A DNA stretch of 64,000 nt. It comes from Natronosalvus halobius. GTDB lineage: Archaea; Halobacteriota; Halobacteria; Halobacteriales; Natrialbaceae. The translations under genes and the position numbers were made by a program. Under the pieces are notes generated by a model. The model worked only from the letters and a program-made list of their open reading frames with translations, was not told the origin of the DNA and ran no database searches. The stretch spans positions 2,046,001 to 2,110,000 of the forward strand of contig NZ_CP099997.1 of NCBI RefSeq assembly GCF_024138145.1. Reading direction: 5' to 3'. Positions 37,706 to 45,485 of this stretch are shown in pieces. Position 1 is the stretch's first letter. Each line of letters starts with the position of its first letter.

Positions 37706-39181
37706 CTATCGTTTCTCCCGCCAGGCCGCGAGTTCGCGCGCCTCCTCGACGAGGGCTGAGACGTCGTCGGACTCCAGGACGCCACGTTCGGTGACGACAT
37801 CGGTCACGCACTCGGCGGGCGTGACGTCGAAGGTCGGATTCGCGACGTCGATGGCAGCGTCGCCGCCGTAGACCGCATTCCTGGAGCCGGACTCGAGAGG
37901 GATGTCCTCGCGGGTCGAAATCTTGTCGCTCGCGGCGACGACCGTCACGGGAATCCTCTCGTGGACGGCCGCGAGCGTCATCCCCCTGGTGCCGGCCTTG
38001 TTGACGACGGCCCCATCGGGACGGATCGTATCGGCGCCGACGACCACCCGGTCGATCGATTCCCGCGAGAGGAGCGACGCCGCCGACGCGTCGGTGTGGA
38101 GCGTCACAGGGCGCTCGTCGGCCAGTGACTCGGCGACTCCGACGCCCTCTCGTCCAGGACGGGATTCGGCGACGTAGATGCGACGCGCGTCGCTCGCTCG
38201 AATCGCTTCGAGCACGGTACCCGATCGCGAGAGCGTCATCACGGTTCCCTCGAGGCGCCCGCTCGCCCGCCGTGCGGCCTCGTCGTCGACGGTCACGGCA
38301 CGTTCGAGGACGGTCGTCGTCGCCTCGAGCACTGCGGCGGCGTCCGGGACGGGAGTTTCGTCCTCGCTCGCCGCGTCACCCTCGATACCGTCGTCGTTCG
38401 CCGCATCGCCGTCGTCGCCTTCGTACACGCTTTCACGTTCGACTTCGCTTCCGTCCATCCCGCCAGCTGCCTCGAGCGCCGTCCCCATCGCCCGATCGAT
38501 CCGATTCCGGAGGACGGCCATCGACGGCCGGGCCTCGAGCAGTCGGTCGGCGAGGGTGGCGAGTTCGTCCCACTCGACTTCGGCGTCCCCCGTTTTTCCG
38601 TTGGCGCCGCCCCCGGGTTCGGTCCCCTCGAACGGCTGTCCCTCGCCCTCGCCCTCGCGCTCGGCGACGAGCAGTCCTGCTCGATCCCGCAGGACCTCGA
38701 GGCCCCGGATCGAGAGCCACGCGGCACCGTGGTCCGCGTCCGCGGTGATCGAGCGCACAGTCGGCGCCACTCGCTCGTAGGCCGCCCAGAGGCCGGGAAC
38801 GGTGTCGTACTCACCCGTGGGGATCGCCGTCGGGTGGACCCACTCGAGCGCGTCGTGTTCCTCGCTCAGGTCGACATCGCGGTCGTCGCAGTCGAACAGG
38901 TAGGGGTGGACGACCCACCCCCGACCGGTGTCGGCGTCGGTCACCTCGAGCGGCCGACCCGATCGAACGAGCGTGCAGACGTCCTCGATACCAGTTTCCT
39001 CGGCGATTTCGCGACGAACCTGCGCGTCGGGGTCTCCCTCCGCGAAACCGGAGACGGCCCCCCAGGTTCCGGTGGAGGTGCCGACGGCGTCGCTCCGACG
39101 CGCCAGCAGGATCTCGCCGGCGTTGCGGAGGAAGGCGGTGACGACGTGAGTCGGTCCGTCGTCGTTCGGCGAATCGGTCAT
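37706..39181 (-). CDS. NUDIX hydrolase fused to an eIF2B-alpha/RbcX-like isomerase domain
   Basis: A 491-aa two-part protein. Residues ~1-140 form a NUDIX domain whose box is degenerate before the REIAEETGIED helix (GFAEGDPDAQVR). Residues ~200-491 match the eIF2B-related superfamily that includes ribose-1,5-bisphosphate isomerase and methylthioribose-1-phosphate isomerase (VVVGADTIRPDGAVVNKAGT, then VVAASDKIS). An acidic, low-complexity linker joins them. In haloarchaea such fusions are known; the isomerase part may act on a sugar phosphate released by the NUDIX domain. This is inference. Confidence 0.88.
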   Translation of the reverse strand: MTDSPNDDGPTHVVTAFLRNAGEILLARRSDAVGTSTGTWGAVSGFAEGDPDAQVRREIAEETGIEDVCTLVRSGRPLEVTDADTGRGWVVHPYLFDCDDRDVDLSEEHDALEWVHPTAIPTGEYDTVPGLWAAYERVAPTVRSITADADHGAAWLSIRGLEVLRDRAGLLVAEREGEGEGQPFEGTEPGGGANGKTGDAEVEWDELATLADRLLEARPSMAVLRNRIDRAMGTALEAAGGMDGSEVERESVYEGDDGDAANDDGIEGDAASEDETPVPDAAAVLEATTTVLERAVTVDDEAARRASGRLEGTVMTLSRSGTVLEAIRASDARRIYVAESRPGREGVGVAESLADERPVTLHTDASAASLLSRESIDRVVVGADTIRPDGAVVNKAGTRGMTLAAVHERIPVTVVAASDKISTREDIPLESGSRNAVYGGDAAIDVANPTFDVTPAECVTDVVTERGVLESDDVSALVEEARELAAWREKR

Positions 39182-39250
39182 GCGAAAAACGAGGCGCGCT
39201 CGCGGGGTAGCGTTTTCGGAGGCCGATATCTGCGCCCGTCACCCGCCCCT

Positions 39251-39817
39251 TCAGTTGCCGTCGCCGTACTCGTACTCCTCGGGATCCTCGACGCCCTCGG
39301 TTCGCGAGCCAACCCAGGCCCCCAGCGAGAGCCCGTACACCAGGTGGCCGGCGTGAAACAGCGCGAGTTCGTCGGACTCGAGACGAATGTCGAGCACCTC
39401 CTTCAGCATGACCTGCGAGCCAAACGCCGACAGCGCCATGCCGTACACCGCACCCCAGACGAGGCCGCGCTGCTCGGGCTCGATGGCCCGGTCGGCGTCG
39501 TACAGTGAGAACAGCGCACCGAAGATTGCGCCCGCCTGGATTCCGTAGACGAAGTGCAAGACGAGGCCGGCGACCGGGTGGTCGCTCGGATCGTCGCCGG
39601 TCACGTACTGCGCCCAGAAGTTCGCCGACGGCGGCAACGAGCGCAGGATCGGCAGGCGGAAGGCGGTCATGATCAGCGTCGCGACGAAGCCGGCCTGGAC
39701 GCCTCGAGCGACGGCGTCGGCGACGTGATACTCGCGCGGGCGGTCGTCCGCCTCGCTCGAACGACCCTCGGTCCCGGCGATCGAACGCAGGCGTCGGAGG
39801 TGGTCAGCCACAGCCAT
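39251..39817 (-). CDS. Conserved membrane protein
   Basis: A 188-aa protein with four membrane helices after a ~45-residue charged N-terminus. The first helix region contains QAGFVATLIMTAFRLPIL, and later helices are LVLHFVYGIQAGAIFGALFS and VYGMALSAFGSQVML, ending in an acidic tail. It resembles haloarchaeal proteins annotated only as membrane proteins. The start is ATG 39817; a GTG 9 nt upstream is possible. No function recognised. Confidence 0.8.
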   Translation of the reverse strand: MAVADHLRRLRSIAGTEGRSSEADDRPREYHVADAVARGVQAGFVATLIMTAFRLPILRSLPPSANFWAQYVTGDDPSDHPVAGLVLHFVYGIQAGAIFGALFSLYDADRAIEPEQRGLVWGAVYGMALSAFGSQVMLKEVLDIRLESDELALFHAGHLVYGLSLGAWVGSRTEGVEDPEEYEYGDGN

Positions 39818-39982
39818 ATTGGTCACGATTGGGACCTACCACGGACATCGACTTAATCGCGAGGCGTGCACCTTCCGACACCGGCGGCATCCCTCCAGCT
39901 TTGCAACCAGTCAGGCACCGGTGGCACCGGCCGCCGTCTCCGGTGACGGTGCGTTTTTCACCCTCCTGACCCACCCTCGAGT

Positions 39983-40753
39983 ATGGAACTCAATGCGGTG
40001 CCGGACCTCCCCGAGATTCGCCCCGGCGACGACCTCGCGGAACTCGTCGCCGAGCGGACGGCTCTCGAGGCCGGCGACGTGCTGACGGTGGCGAGCACGG
40101 TCGTCTCCAAAGCGGAGGACCGAGCGGCGGACCTCGAGGACTTCCCGGCGGGCCCGCGCGCCCGAGAGATCGCAACGCGACTGGAGGGAATCGCCGGCGA
40201 GGAGAAAGATCCCCGATTCGCTCAGGCGGTCCTCGAGGAGAGCACGGAACTCGTGATGGAGGCGCCCTTCCTGCTGACTGAGACCCGCTTCGGCCACGTC
40301 TGCGTGAACGCGGGAATCGATCGCTCGAACGTCCCGGATCACGACCTGCTCCTGCTACCAAAGCGACCAGCGGGGAGCGCCGAGCGCATTCGGAACGGGT
40401 TGCTCGAACGCGGGATCGAGGACGTCGCCGTGATCGTCACCGACACCTGCGGGCGGCCGTTTCGTCACGGCCAGCGCGGCGTCGCCCTCGGCTGGGCCGG
40501 GATCCCGGCGAGTCGCGACTGGCGGGGCGAACGCGACCGCGACGGCCGCGAACTGGGCGTCACCGTCCAGTCGGTCGTCGACGAACTCGCCTCGGCCGCG
40601 AACCTGGTGACCGGCGAGGGCGCGGGCGGGACGCCCGCCGTGGTCGTCCGCGACTGGGACTTCGGCGATCACGGGGGAAGCGACGCGCTCTTTCGCGATC
40701 TCGAGGGTGACTTCGTTCGACAGGCGCTCCGGGACTGGAGGTACGAAGGCTGA
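39983..40753 (+). CDS. cofE: Coenzyme F420-0:L-glutamate ligase CofE
   Basis: A 256-aa enzyme that adds glutamates to F420-0 with GTP. It has the N-terminal IRPGDDLAELVAE segment, the active region NAGIDRSNVPDHDLLLLPKR, and TDTCGRPFRHGQRGVALGWA. Its stop overlaps the start of the next gene (TGATG), so it is translationally coupled with an F420-dependent enzyme. The pairing makes biological sense: cofactor maturation next to a cofactor user. Confidence 0.95.
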   Translation: MELNAVPDLPEIRPGDDLAELVAERTALEAGDVLTVASTVVSKAEDRAADLEDFPAGPRAREIATRLEGIAGEEKDPRFAQAVLEESTELVMEAPFLLTETRFGHVCVNAGIDRSNVPDHDLLLLPKRPAGSAERIRNGLLERGIEDVAVIVTDTCGRPFRHGQRGVALGWAGIPASRDWRGERDRDGRELGVTVQSVVDELASAANLVTGEGAGGTPAVVVRDWDFGDHGGSDALFRDLEGDFVRQALRDWRYEG

Positions 40754-41832
40754 TGACGGCCGAGAACTCCGGCTCGAGCGATGCGACCGACGCGAACGAT
40801 TCGTGCGACTCGACTGACTCGACCGGCGCGAGCGACGCGAGTAGCTCGAGTCCCACCTGGGGAATCGAGCTCACCCCCGAACACCCGCCGGACCGGATCG
40901 CCGACCTCGCGGCCCTCGCCGAAACCGAGGGCTTCGACGTCGCATTCTCGAGCAGCCACTACTTCAACCGGGATCCGTTCGTGACGCTCTCGCGGATGGC
41001 CGAGCGAACCGACTCGATCGCCCTCGGTCCCGGCGTCGTCAACCCGTTCCAGGATCACCCGGTGACGCTCGCGACCCGAATAGCGACGATCGACGAAATT
41101 TCGGGGGGTCGTGGCGTGTACGGCATCGGTGCCGGGGACCGCTCGGCGCTGTCGAACCTCGGCATCGAACACGACCGCCCCCTCCGGCGGGTCCTCGAGG
41201 CGTTCTCGGTGGCACGAGACCTCTGGGCCGGCGAGACCGTCACCCACGACGGGACGTTCACCGTCCAGGATGCCTCCCTTAATTTAGAGCCGACCGAGAT
41301 CCCAGTCTACGTCGGTGCTCAGGGCCCCCACATGCTCCGCATGAGCGCGAAACACGCCGACGGCGTGCTCGTCAACGCCTCTCACCCGCGAGACCTCGAG
41401 TGGGCCGCCGACCAGCTCGAGATCGGCCTCACGGACCGCCCTGACGACCGCGGCTCGTTCGAGGCGCTCGCCTTCTCGAGTGTGAGCGTCGCCGACGAGG
41501 AGGCCGCGGCGCGGGAGGCCGCCCGGCCGCCGGTCGCGTTCATCGCTGGCGGGGCTGCCCCGCCCGTGATCGAGCGCCACGGACTCGACGAGGCAGCGGT
41601 GGAGGCGGTCGGTCGGCACCTCGAGGCTGGCGACCTCTCGGCGGCGTTCGAGGTCGTCACCCCCGCGATGATCGACGCGTTCGCCGTCGCCGGCACCCCG
41701 GAGACGGTCGCCAAACGGTTCGAGTCGATCCTCGAGTTCGTCGACGGCATCGTCGTCGGGTCGCCGCTGGGGCCGGACCTCGAGGGAGCGGTCGAACAGG
41801 CGGCGCGGGCGCTCGAGCAGGCGCAGGGGTGA
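40753..41832 (+). CDS. mer: F420-dependent methylene-H4MPT reductase-like oxidoreductase (Mer/LLM family)
   Basis: A 359-aa flavin-type TIM-barrel (luciferase-like monooxygenase superfamily). After a ~35-residue Ser/Asp-rich leader the conserved fold begins WGIELTPEHPPDRIADLAAL. It includes GPGVVNPFQDHPVTLATRIA and GVYGIGAGDRSALSNLGI, positions typical of methylenetetrahydromethanopterin reductase. Haloarchaea that lack methanogenesis still carry mer-like genes for C1/folate metabolism. It overlaps cofE by 1 nt. Confidence 0.88.
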   Translation: MTAENSGSSDATDANDSCDSTDSTGASDASSSSPTWGIELTPEHPPDRIADLAALAETEGFDVAFSSSHYFNRDPFVTLSRMAERTDSIALGPGVVNPFQDHPVTLATRIATIDEISGGRGVYGIGAGDRSALSNLGIEHDRPLRRVLEAFSVARDLWAGETVTHDGTFTVQDASLNLEPTEIPVYVGAQGPHMLRMSAKHADGVLVNASHPRDLEWAADQLEIGLTDRPDDRGSFEALAFSSVSVADEEAAAREAARPPVAFIAGGAAPPVIERHGLDEAAVEAVGRHLEAGDLSAAFEVVTPAMIDAFAVAGTPETVAKRFESILEFVDGIVVGSPLGPDLEGAVEQAARALEQAQG

Positions 41833-41886
41833 GGCGAGGCGGCCCGGGGCGACCCGGGGCGACCGAGCGATTGGGCGAGGAAACGC

Positions 41887-42081
41887 CTAGTCGAGCGAGA
41901 AGAGACTGCCCAATCCGCCGAGGGCGAGCACGCCGAATACGCCCATGCTGAAGGCGACCAGGATCGCCCCGACCAGCAACAGGAGGGGAGCGAACCCATC
42001 GCCGGTAGCGACGTTCGAGAACTGGGTGATCATTTCGACCAGGTTGCTGACGATCGGGTCGAGGAGCGGAACGGAAGCCAT
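41887..42081 (-). CDS. Small membrane protein
   Basis: A 64-aa protein with an N-terminal amphipathic region (LLDPIVSNLVEMITQF) and two hydrophobic segments (APLLLLVGAILVAFSM and GVFGVLALGGLGSLF). It has no signal-peptide charge pattern. It resembles small haloarchaeal membrane proteins without a known role. Confidence 0.7.
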   Translation of the reverse strand: MASVPLLDPIVSNLVEMITQFSNVATGDGFAPLLLLVGAILVAFSMGVFGVLALGGLGSLFSLD

Positions 42082-42292
42082 GTGCGACGATTGTCAGCGA
42101 TGGTACTTGGCGATATCGGTCTGGTCGACGGTCGTTCGGACCTGATCGATCGGCGCCGCTCGAGGAGCGCCGTCTATCGCCGCCTCTGGCCAGGATGCTG
42201 ATTCAGACCCGACTCCAGGACAGCACTCGCCGGCTCGGGTCACGAGTATCGAAACGATGGTCTGGGAACGGCGATTCGGCCTCGACAAACAG

Positions 42293-42298
42293 TATAAA
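42293..42298 (+). promoter_or_regulatory. TATA box of the 42323 gene
   Basis: TATAAA, 27 nt upstream of GTG 42323, supports GTG as a leaderless start and excludes the upstream ATG at 42257. Confidence 0.6.
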
Positions 42299-42322
42299 CC
42301 TCGGGCGTTCGTATCGCCACGC

Positions 42323-42733
42323 GTGACCGAGGACAGACGACTCACCGACTACGTCCAGGACGAGGGGTCGTCCGCGTCGGTGACGGATACCGAGGAAGCT
42401 GATGCTGAGAAAGCGGATGCCGCGGAATCGGATACCACGAAAGCAGATTCCGAGGAAGCGAGTACCGAAGAAGCTGATTCCGGGGAAACGAGTGCCGAAG
42501 AAGCTAATTCCGAGGAAGCATCCGCCGCCGTGTCGTCGGGCGAAACGACTGCCTCGAGTACCCAGAACACGGACGACGCGGACGAATCCGACCCGTCCTC
42601 GTCGAGCGACACCGACGCCGGCCGCTCGACGTACGCCTGGGGGACTTACACCTGTGATCGCTGTGACTCGAGCGTCGACCGAGTCTGGCGAGACGACGGC
42701 GTACTGGTGTGTCCGTCGTGTAAGGAGTGGTGA
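42323..42733 (+). CDS. Acidic low-complexity protein with C-terminal zinc ribbon
   Basis: A 136-aa protein starting at GTG (MTEDRRLTDYVQDEG). The middle 75 residues are an Ala/Glu/Asp/Ser/Thr tract encoded by imperfect tandem repeats (GAGGAAGCTGATTCC-like units). The C-terminus is a zinc ribbon, TYTCDRCDSSVDRVW and LVCPSCKEW. The TATA box fixes the start. Likely a nucleic-acid or protein adaptor; function unknown. Confidence 0.8.
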   Translation: MTEDRRLTDYVQDEGSSASVTDTEEADAEKADAAESDTTKADSEEASTEEADSGETSAEEANSEEASAAVSSGETTASSTQNTDDADESDPSSSSDTDAGRSTYAWGTYTCDRCDSSVDRVWRDDGVLVCPSCKEW

Positions 42734-42867
42734 CCGGTGCGACAATTGTGACTCTACGGTCCTTTCGAGGCCAGTTTCACGCGATAATCGGTGACGAACG
42801 GGTTCGGCAGCGGCCGGGTGTCACCTCCAGAAGCTTTATGCTTCCGTCGTTACTTAGTACGAACGCA

Positions 42868-43062
42868 ATGGCGAAAGGTACGGTCGCATTCTTCAACGAC
42901 ACTGGCGGATACGGATTCATCGAAACTGACGACGCAGACGACGACGTGTTCTTCCACATGGAAGACATCGGCGGTCCTGACCTCGAGGAGGGCCAGGAAG
43001 TCGAGTTCGACATCGAGCAGGCCGACAAAGGCCCGCGCGCGACGAATCTCGAACGACTCTGA
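42868..43062 (+). CDS. cspA: Cold-shock domain protein (copy 2)
   Basis: A 64-aa paralogue of the 32800 gene, with the same RNP1 GYGFIE and RNP2 DVFFHME. A TTTATG box ~33 nt upstream sits in the same position as in copy 1. Two copies in one window 10 kb apart suggest differential regulation. Confidence 0.95.
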   Translation: MAKGTVAFFNDTGGYGFIETDDADDDVFFHMEDIGGPDLEEGQEVEFDIEQADKGPRATNLERL

Positions 43063-43347
43063 GTCAGTCGAGCCAGACGGAGGTATCGTTTTCTGATCGT
43101 TACAACGTGAGTGCCAACAGCGTCGTCGGTCGGACACGGGCGGGTACAACTATTTCCCGCTGGCAATCCGAGAGTCTATCACTCCCATCCCGCCGTCCAG
43201 GCGTCGCGGCGCATCGTCGAGCGCCTGTCGACGGACCGAGCCTTACCTGAAAGACACAAAACATATGTCGATCAATTGCACAAGAAGCACTATCGACCGT
43301 GTATCCAGGGTATACCCGCTACGCTGGCCTCCAGACACGCAACCACC

Positions 43348-44337
43348 ATGACCGACGCCAATCCTTCATCCCAGCCGGAGACGACGAATCAGCTCGGAAC
43401 CATCGATCCACTCCCCATCTCAGCCGTCGCGGACGTCGTCGAGACGGTTCGCGAGAACGTGACGCGCGTGATCGTCGGTCACGACGACGAAGTCGACCAC
43501 GTCATCACCACCATCCTCTCTCGTGGTCACGTGCTCCTCGACGACGTCCCCGGCGTCGGCAAGACGATGCTCGCCCGCTCTATCGCACGCTCGATCGACT
43601 GTAGCTTCCGACGGGTCCAGTTCACGCCCGACCTCCTCCCCTCCGACATCACCGGCGTCAACGTCTTCAACCAGAAGACCCGCGAGTTCGAGTTCCAGCA
43701 CGGCCCCGTCTTCGCGAACGTAGTGCTCGGCGACGAGATCAACCGCGCCCCGCCGAAGACCCAGTCGGCCCTGCTCGAGGCCATGGAGGAACGCCAGGTG
43801 ACCGTCGACGGCGACACCCGCCCGCTGCCGAACCCGTTCGTCGTCATCGCCACCCAGAACGCCATCGAACCGAACCGGACCTACGAACTCCCGTTCGCGG
43901 AAGTCGATCGCTTCATGAAGAAACTCTCGCTCGGCTACCCGAACACCGACGAGGAAGCCGAGATGCTCGGTCGTACGGTCGGTCACCACCCCATCGAGGG
44001 GCTCGAGCCAGTCACCGACCTCGAGTCTATCGTACGTGCACGCGAGACGGTGGCTAACGTCGCCGTCGAGCCCCCCGTCCGGGAGTACGCGAGCGAACTG
44101 GCCGGCTACACCCGCGAGCACGCCCACATCGGCGCGAGTCCACGCGGCACCATTGCCCTCCTGCGGGCCGCCCAGGCGAGGGCCGTGCTCGACGAGCGGG
44201 AGTACGTCATCCCGGACGACATCCAGCACGAGGCGCCGTACGTCTTCGCCCACCGGATCAAGACGAACGCGAACGGCCGCGAGACCGACGGTGCGGCCAT
44301 CGTCCAGGACGCCCTCGAACACGTCCGCGTGCCATGA
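43348..44337 (+). CDS. MoxR-family AAA+ ATPase
   Basis: A 329-aa AAA+ ATPase. Walker A is LLDDVPGVGKTMLARS at residues ~65-80, Walker B is VVLGDEINRAPPKTQSALLE at ~130-149, sensor I is VIATQNAIEPNRTY. The lid domain ends in arginine-rich helices. MoxR proteins act as chaperones for partner proteins encoded next to them. It is the first gene of a three-gene operon, and its stop overlaps the DUF58 start. The start is ATG 43348. Confidence 0.95.
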   Translation: MTDANPSSQPETTNQLGTIDPLPISAVADVVETVRENVTRVIVGHDDEVDHVITTILSRGHVLLDDVPGVGKTMLARSIARSIDCSFRRVQFTPDLLPSDITGVNVFNQKTREFEFQHGPVFANVVLGDEINRAPPKTQSALLEAMEERQVTVDGDTRPLPNPFVVIATQNAIEPNRTYELPFAEVDRFMKKLSLGYPNTDEEAEMLGRTVGHHPIEGLEPVTDLESIVRARETVANVAVEPPVREYASELAGYTREHAHIGASPRGTIALLRAAQARAVLDEREYVIPDDIQHEAPYVFAHRIKTNANGRETDGAAIVQDALEHVRVP

Positions 44338-45485
44338 GACTCACGCGACGCGGCTGGGGGACCGTCGCCGTCGTCGGCTTCTGTCTCTGGATGGCTGCCA
44401 GCTTCGGCTCGCGAGCGCTCAACGCGGTCGTGGCGCCGCTAGCGTTCGTCCTCGTCGCCGGCGTGATCACGGCCGTGCGGGTCGACCGCCCGCGACTCCG
44501 ACGGGTTCCGACCGGAGAAGGGTATCCAGGTGAGCGACGAACGGTCGAACTCACCGTCGACGTCGAGTCGCCGTTGTCGGCCACCGTCCGAGACAACCTC
44601 CCCGACGGCGTGTCCGCAGTCGACGACGGCAACGTTCGGGAGACGACCCTCGTCGACGGCAAATCGCTCACCTACGAGATCGACCTCGAGGGCCGCGGCA
44701 TCCACGAACTCGGCCCGGTCACGGTCGTCGTCAGCGACGTCTTCGGGCTCATCGAGCAGCGGTTCGAGTACGACCGGACCGACGAGGTGCTGGTCTATCC
44801 CCGAGTTCACGACCTCCGGGGCGGCGCGAAACACGACCTGCAGCTGCTTCACGACGCCGTCGGCGCCTACGACCGCGAGGAGTTCGACCACCTCCGCGAG
44901 TACACCCGTGGCGATTCTCTTCGAGACATTCACTGGAAGTCCGCCGCCAAACGAGCCGACGACGAACTCGTCGTCAAGGAGTTCGTCGCCGACGGTCGCG
45001 TTGGCTCGGTCGACCTCGTCGGCGAGTGCATTCCTGGACGCGACGACGACCTCGCCGCCGCCATCGCCAGCGTGGCGACGTATCTGCTCAGGGAAGACGT
45101 CGCCGTCGGCGTCTCGACCGCCGAGGGCACTCTCGAGGCCGACGCGGGCGAACGTCACCACCTCGAGGTGTTGCGACAGCTCGCTGTGGCCGGTCCCGGC
45201 GAGCTCGACGACCGCGCTCGACGGGAGGCGGACGTCCTCATCCAGGCGGACGCGTCGGGTGTCCTGGTGCTCGTCGACGGGCACGAAATTCCGTTCGACC
45301 GGCTTCGCGGATGTCGCAGGCGTCGCGAACGTCGCGGCGGCGCCGTCGACGAGTCCTCGACCGGATCGACGGCGATAGCCACCGACGGGTCCGGTGGCTC
45401 GAGCGCCGACGGGTCTGGCGGGTTCAGTTCCTCCAGTACCTCCGGTGACGATCTCGAGGAGCCTGGTACGGGGGTGTCGGTATGA
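44334..45485 (+). CDS. DUF58-domain protein
   Basis: A 383-aa protein with two N-terminal membrane helices (TVAVVGFCLWMAASFGS and APLAFVLVAGVITAV) followed by a soluble domain. The DUF58 signature lies near residue 185: FDHLREYTRGDSLRDIHWKS, then KRADDELVVKEF. The last ~60 residues are low-complexity Ser/Gly. It overlaps moxR by 4 nt and the transglutaminase gene by 4 nt, so the three are coupled. DUF58 proteins are typical MoxR clients. Confidence 0.93.
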   Translation: MRLTRRGWGTVAVVGFCLWMAASFGSRALNAVVAPLAFVLVAGVITAVRVDRPRLRRVPTGEGYPGERRTVELTVDVESPLSATVRDNLPDGVSAVDDGNVRETTLVDGKSLTYEIDLEGRGIHELGPVTVVVSDVFGLIEQRFEYDRTDEVLVYPRVHDLRGGAKHDLQLLHDAVGAYDREEFDHLREYTRGDSLRDIHWKSAAKRADDELVVKEFVADGRVGSVDLVGECIPGRDDDLAAAIASVATYLLREDVAVGVSTAEGTLEADAGERHHLEVLRQLAVAGPGELDDRARREADVLIQADASGVLVLVDGHEIPFDRLRGCRRRRERRGGAVDESSTGSTAIATDGSGGSSADGSGGFSSSSTSGDDLEEPGTGVSV

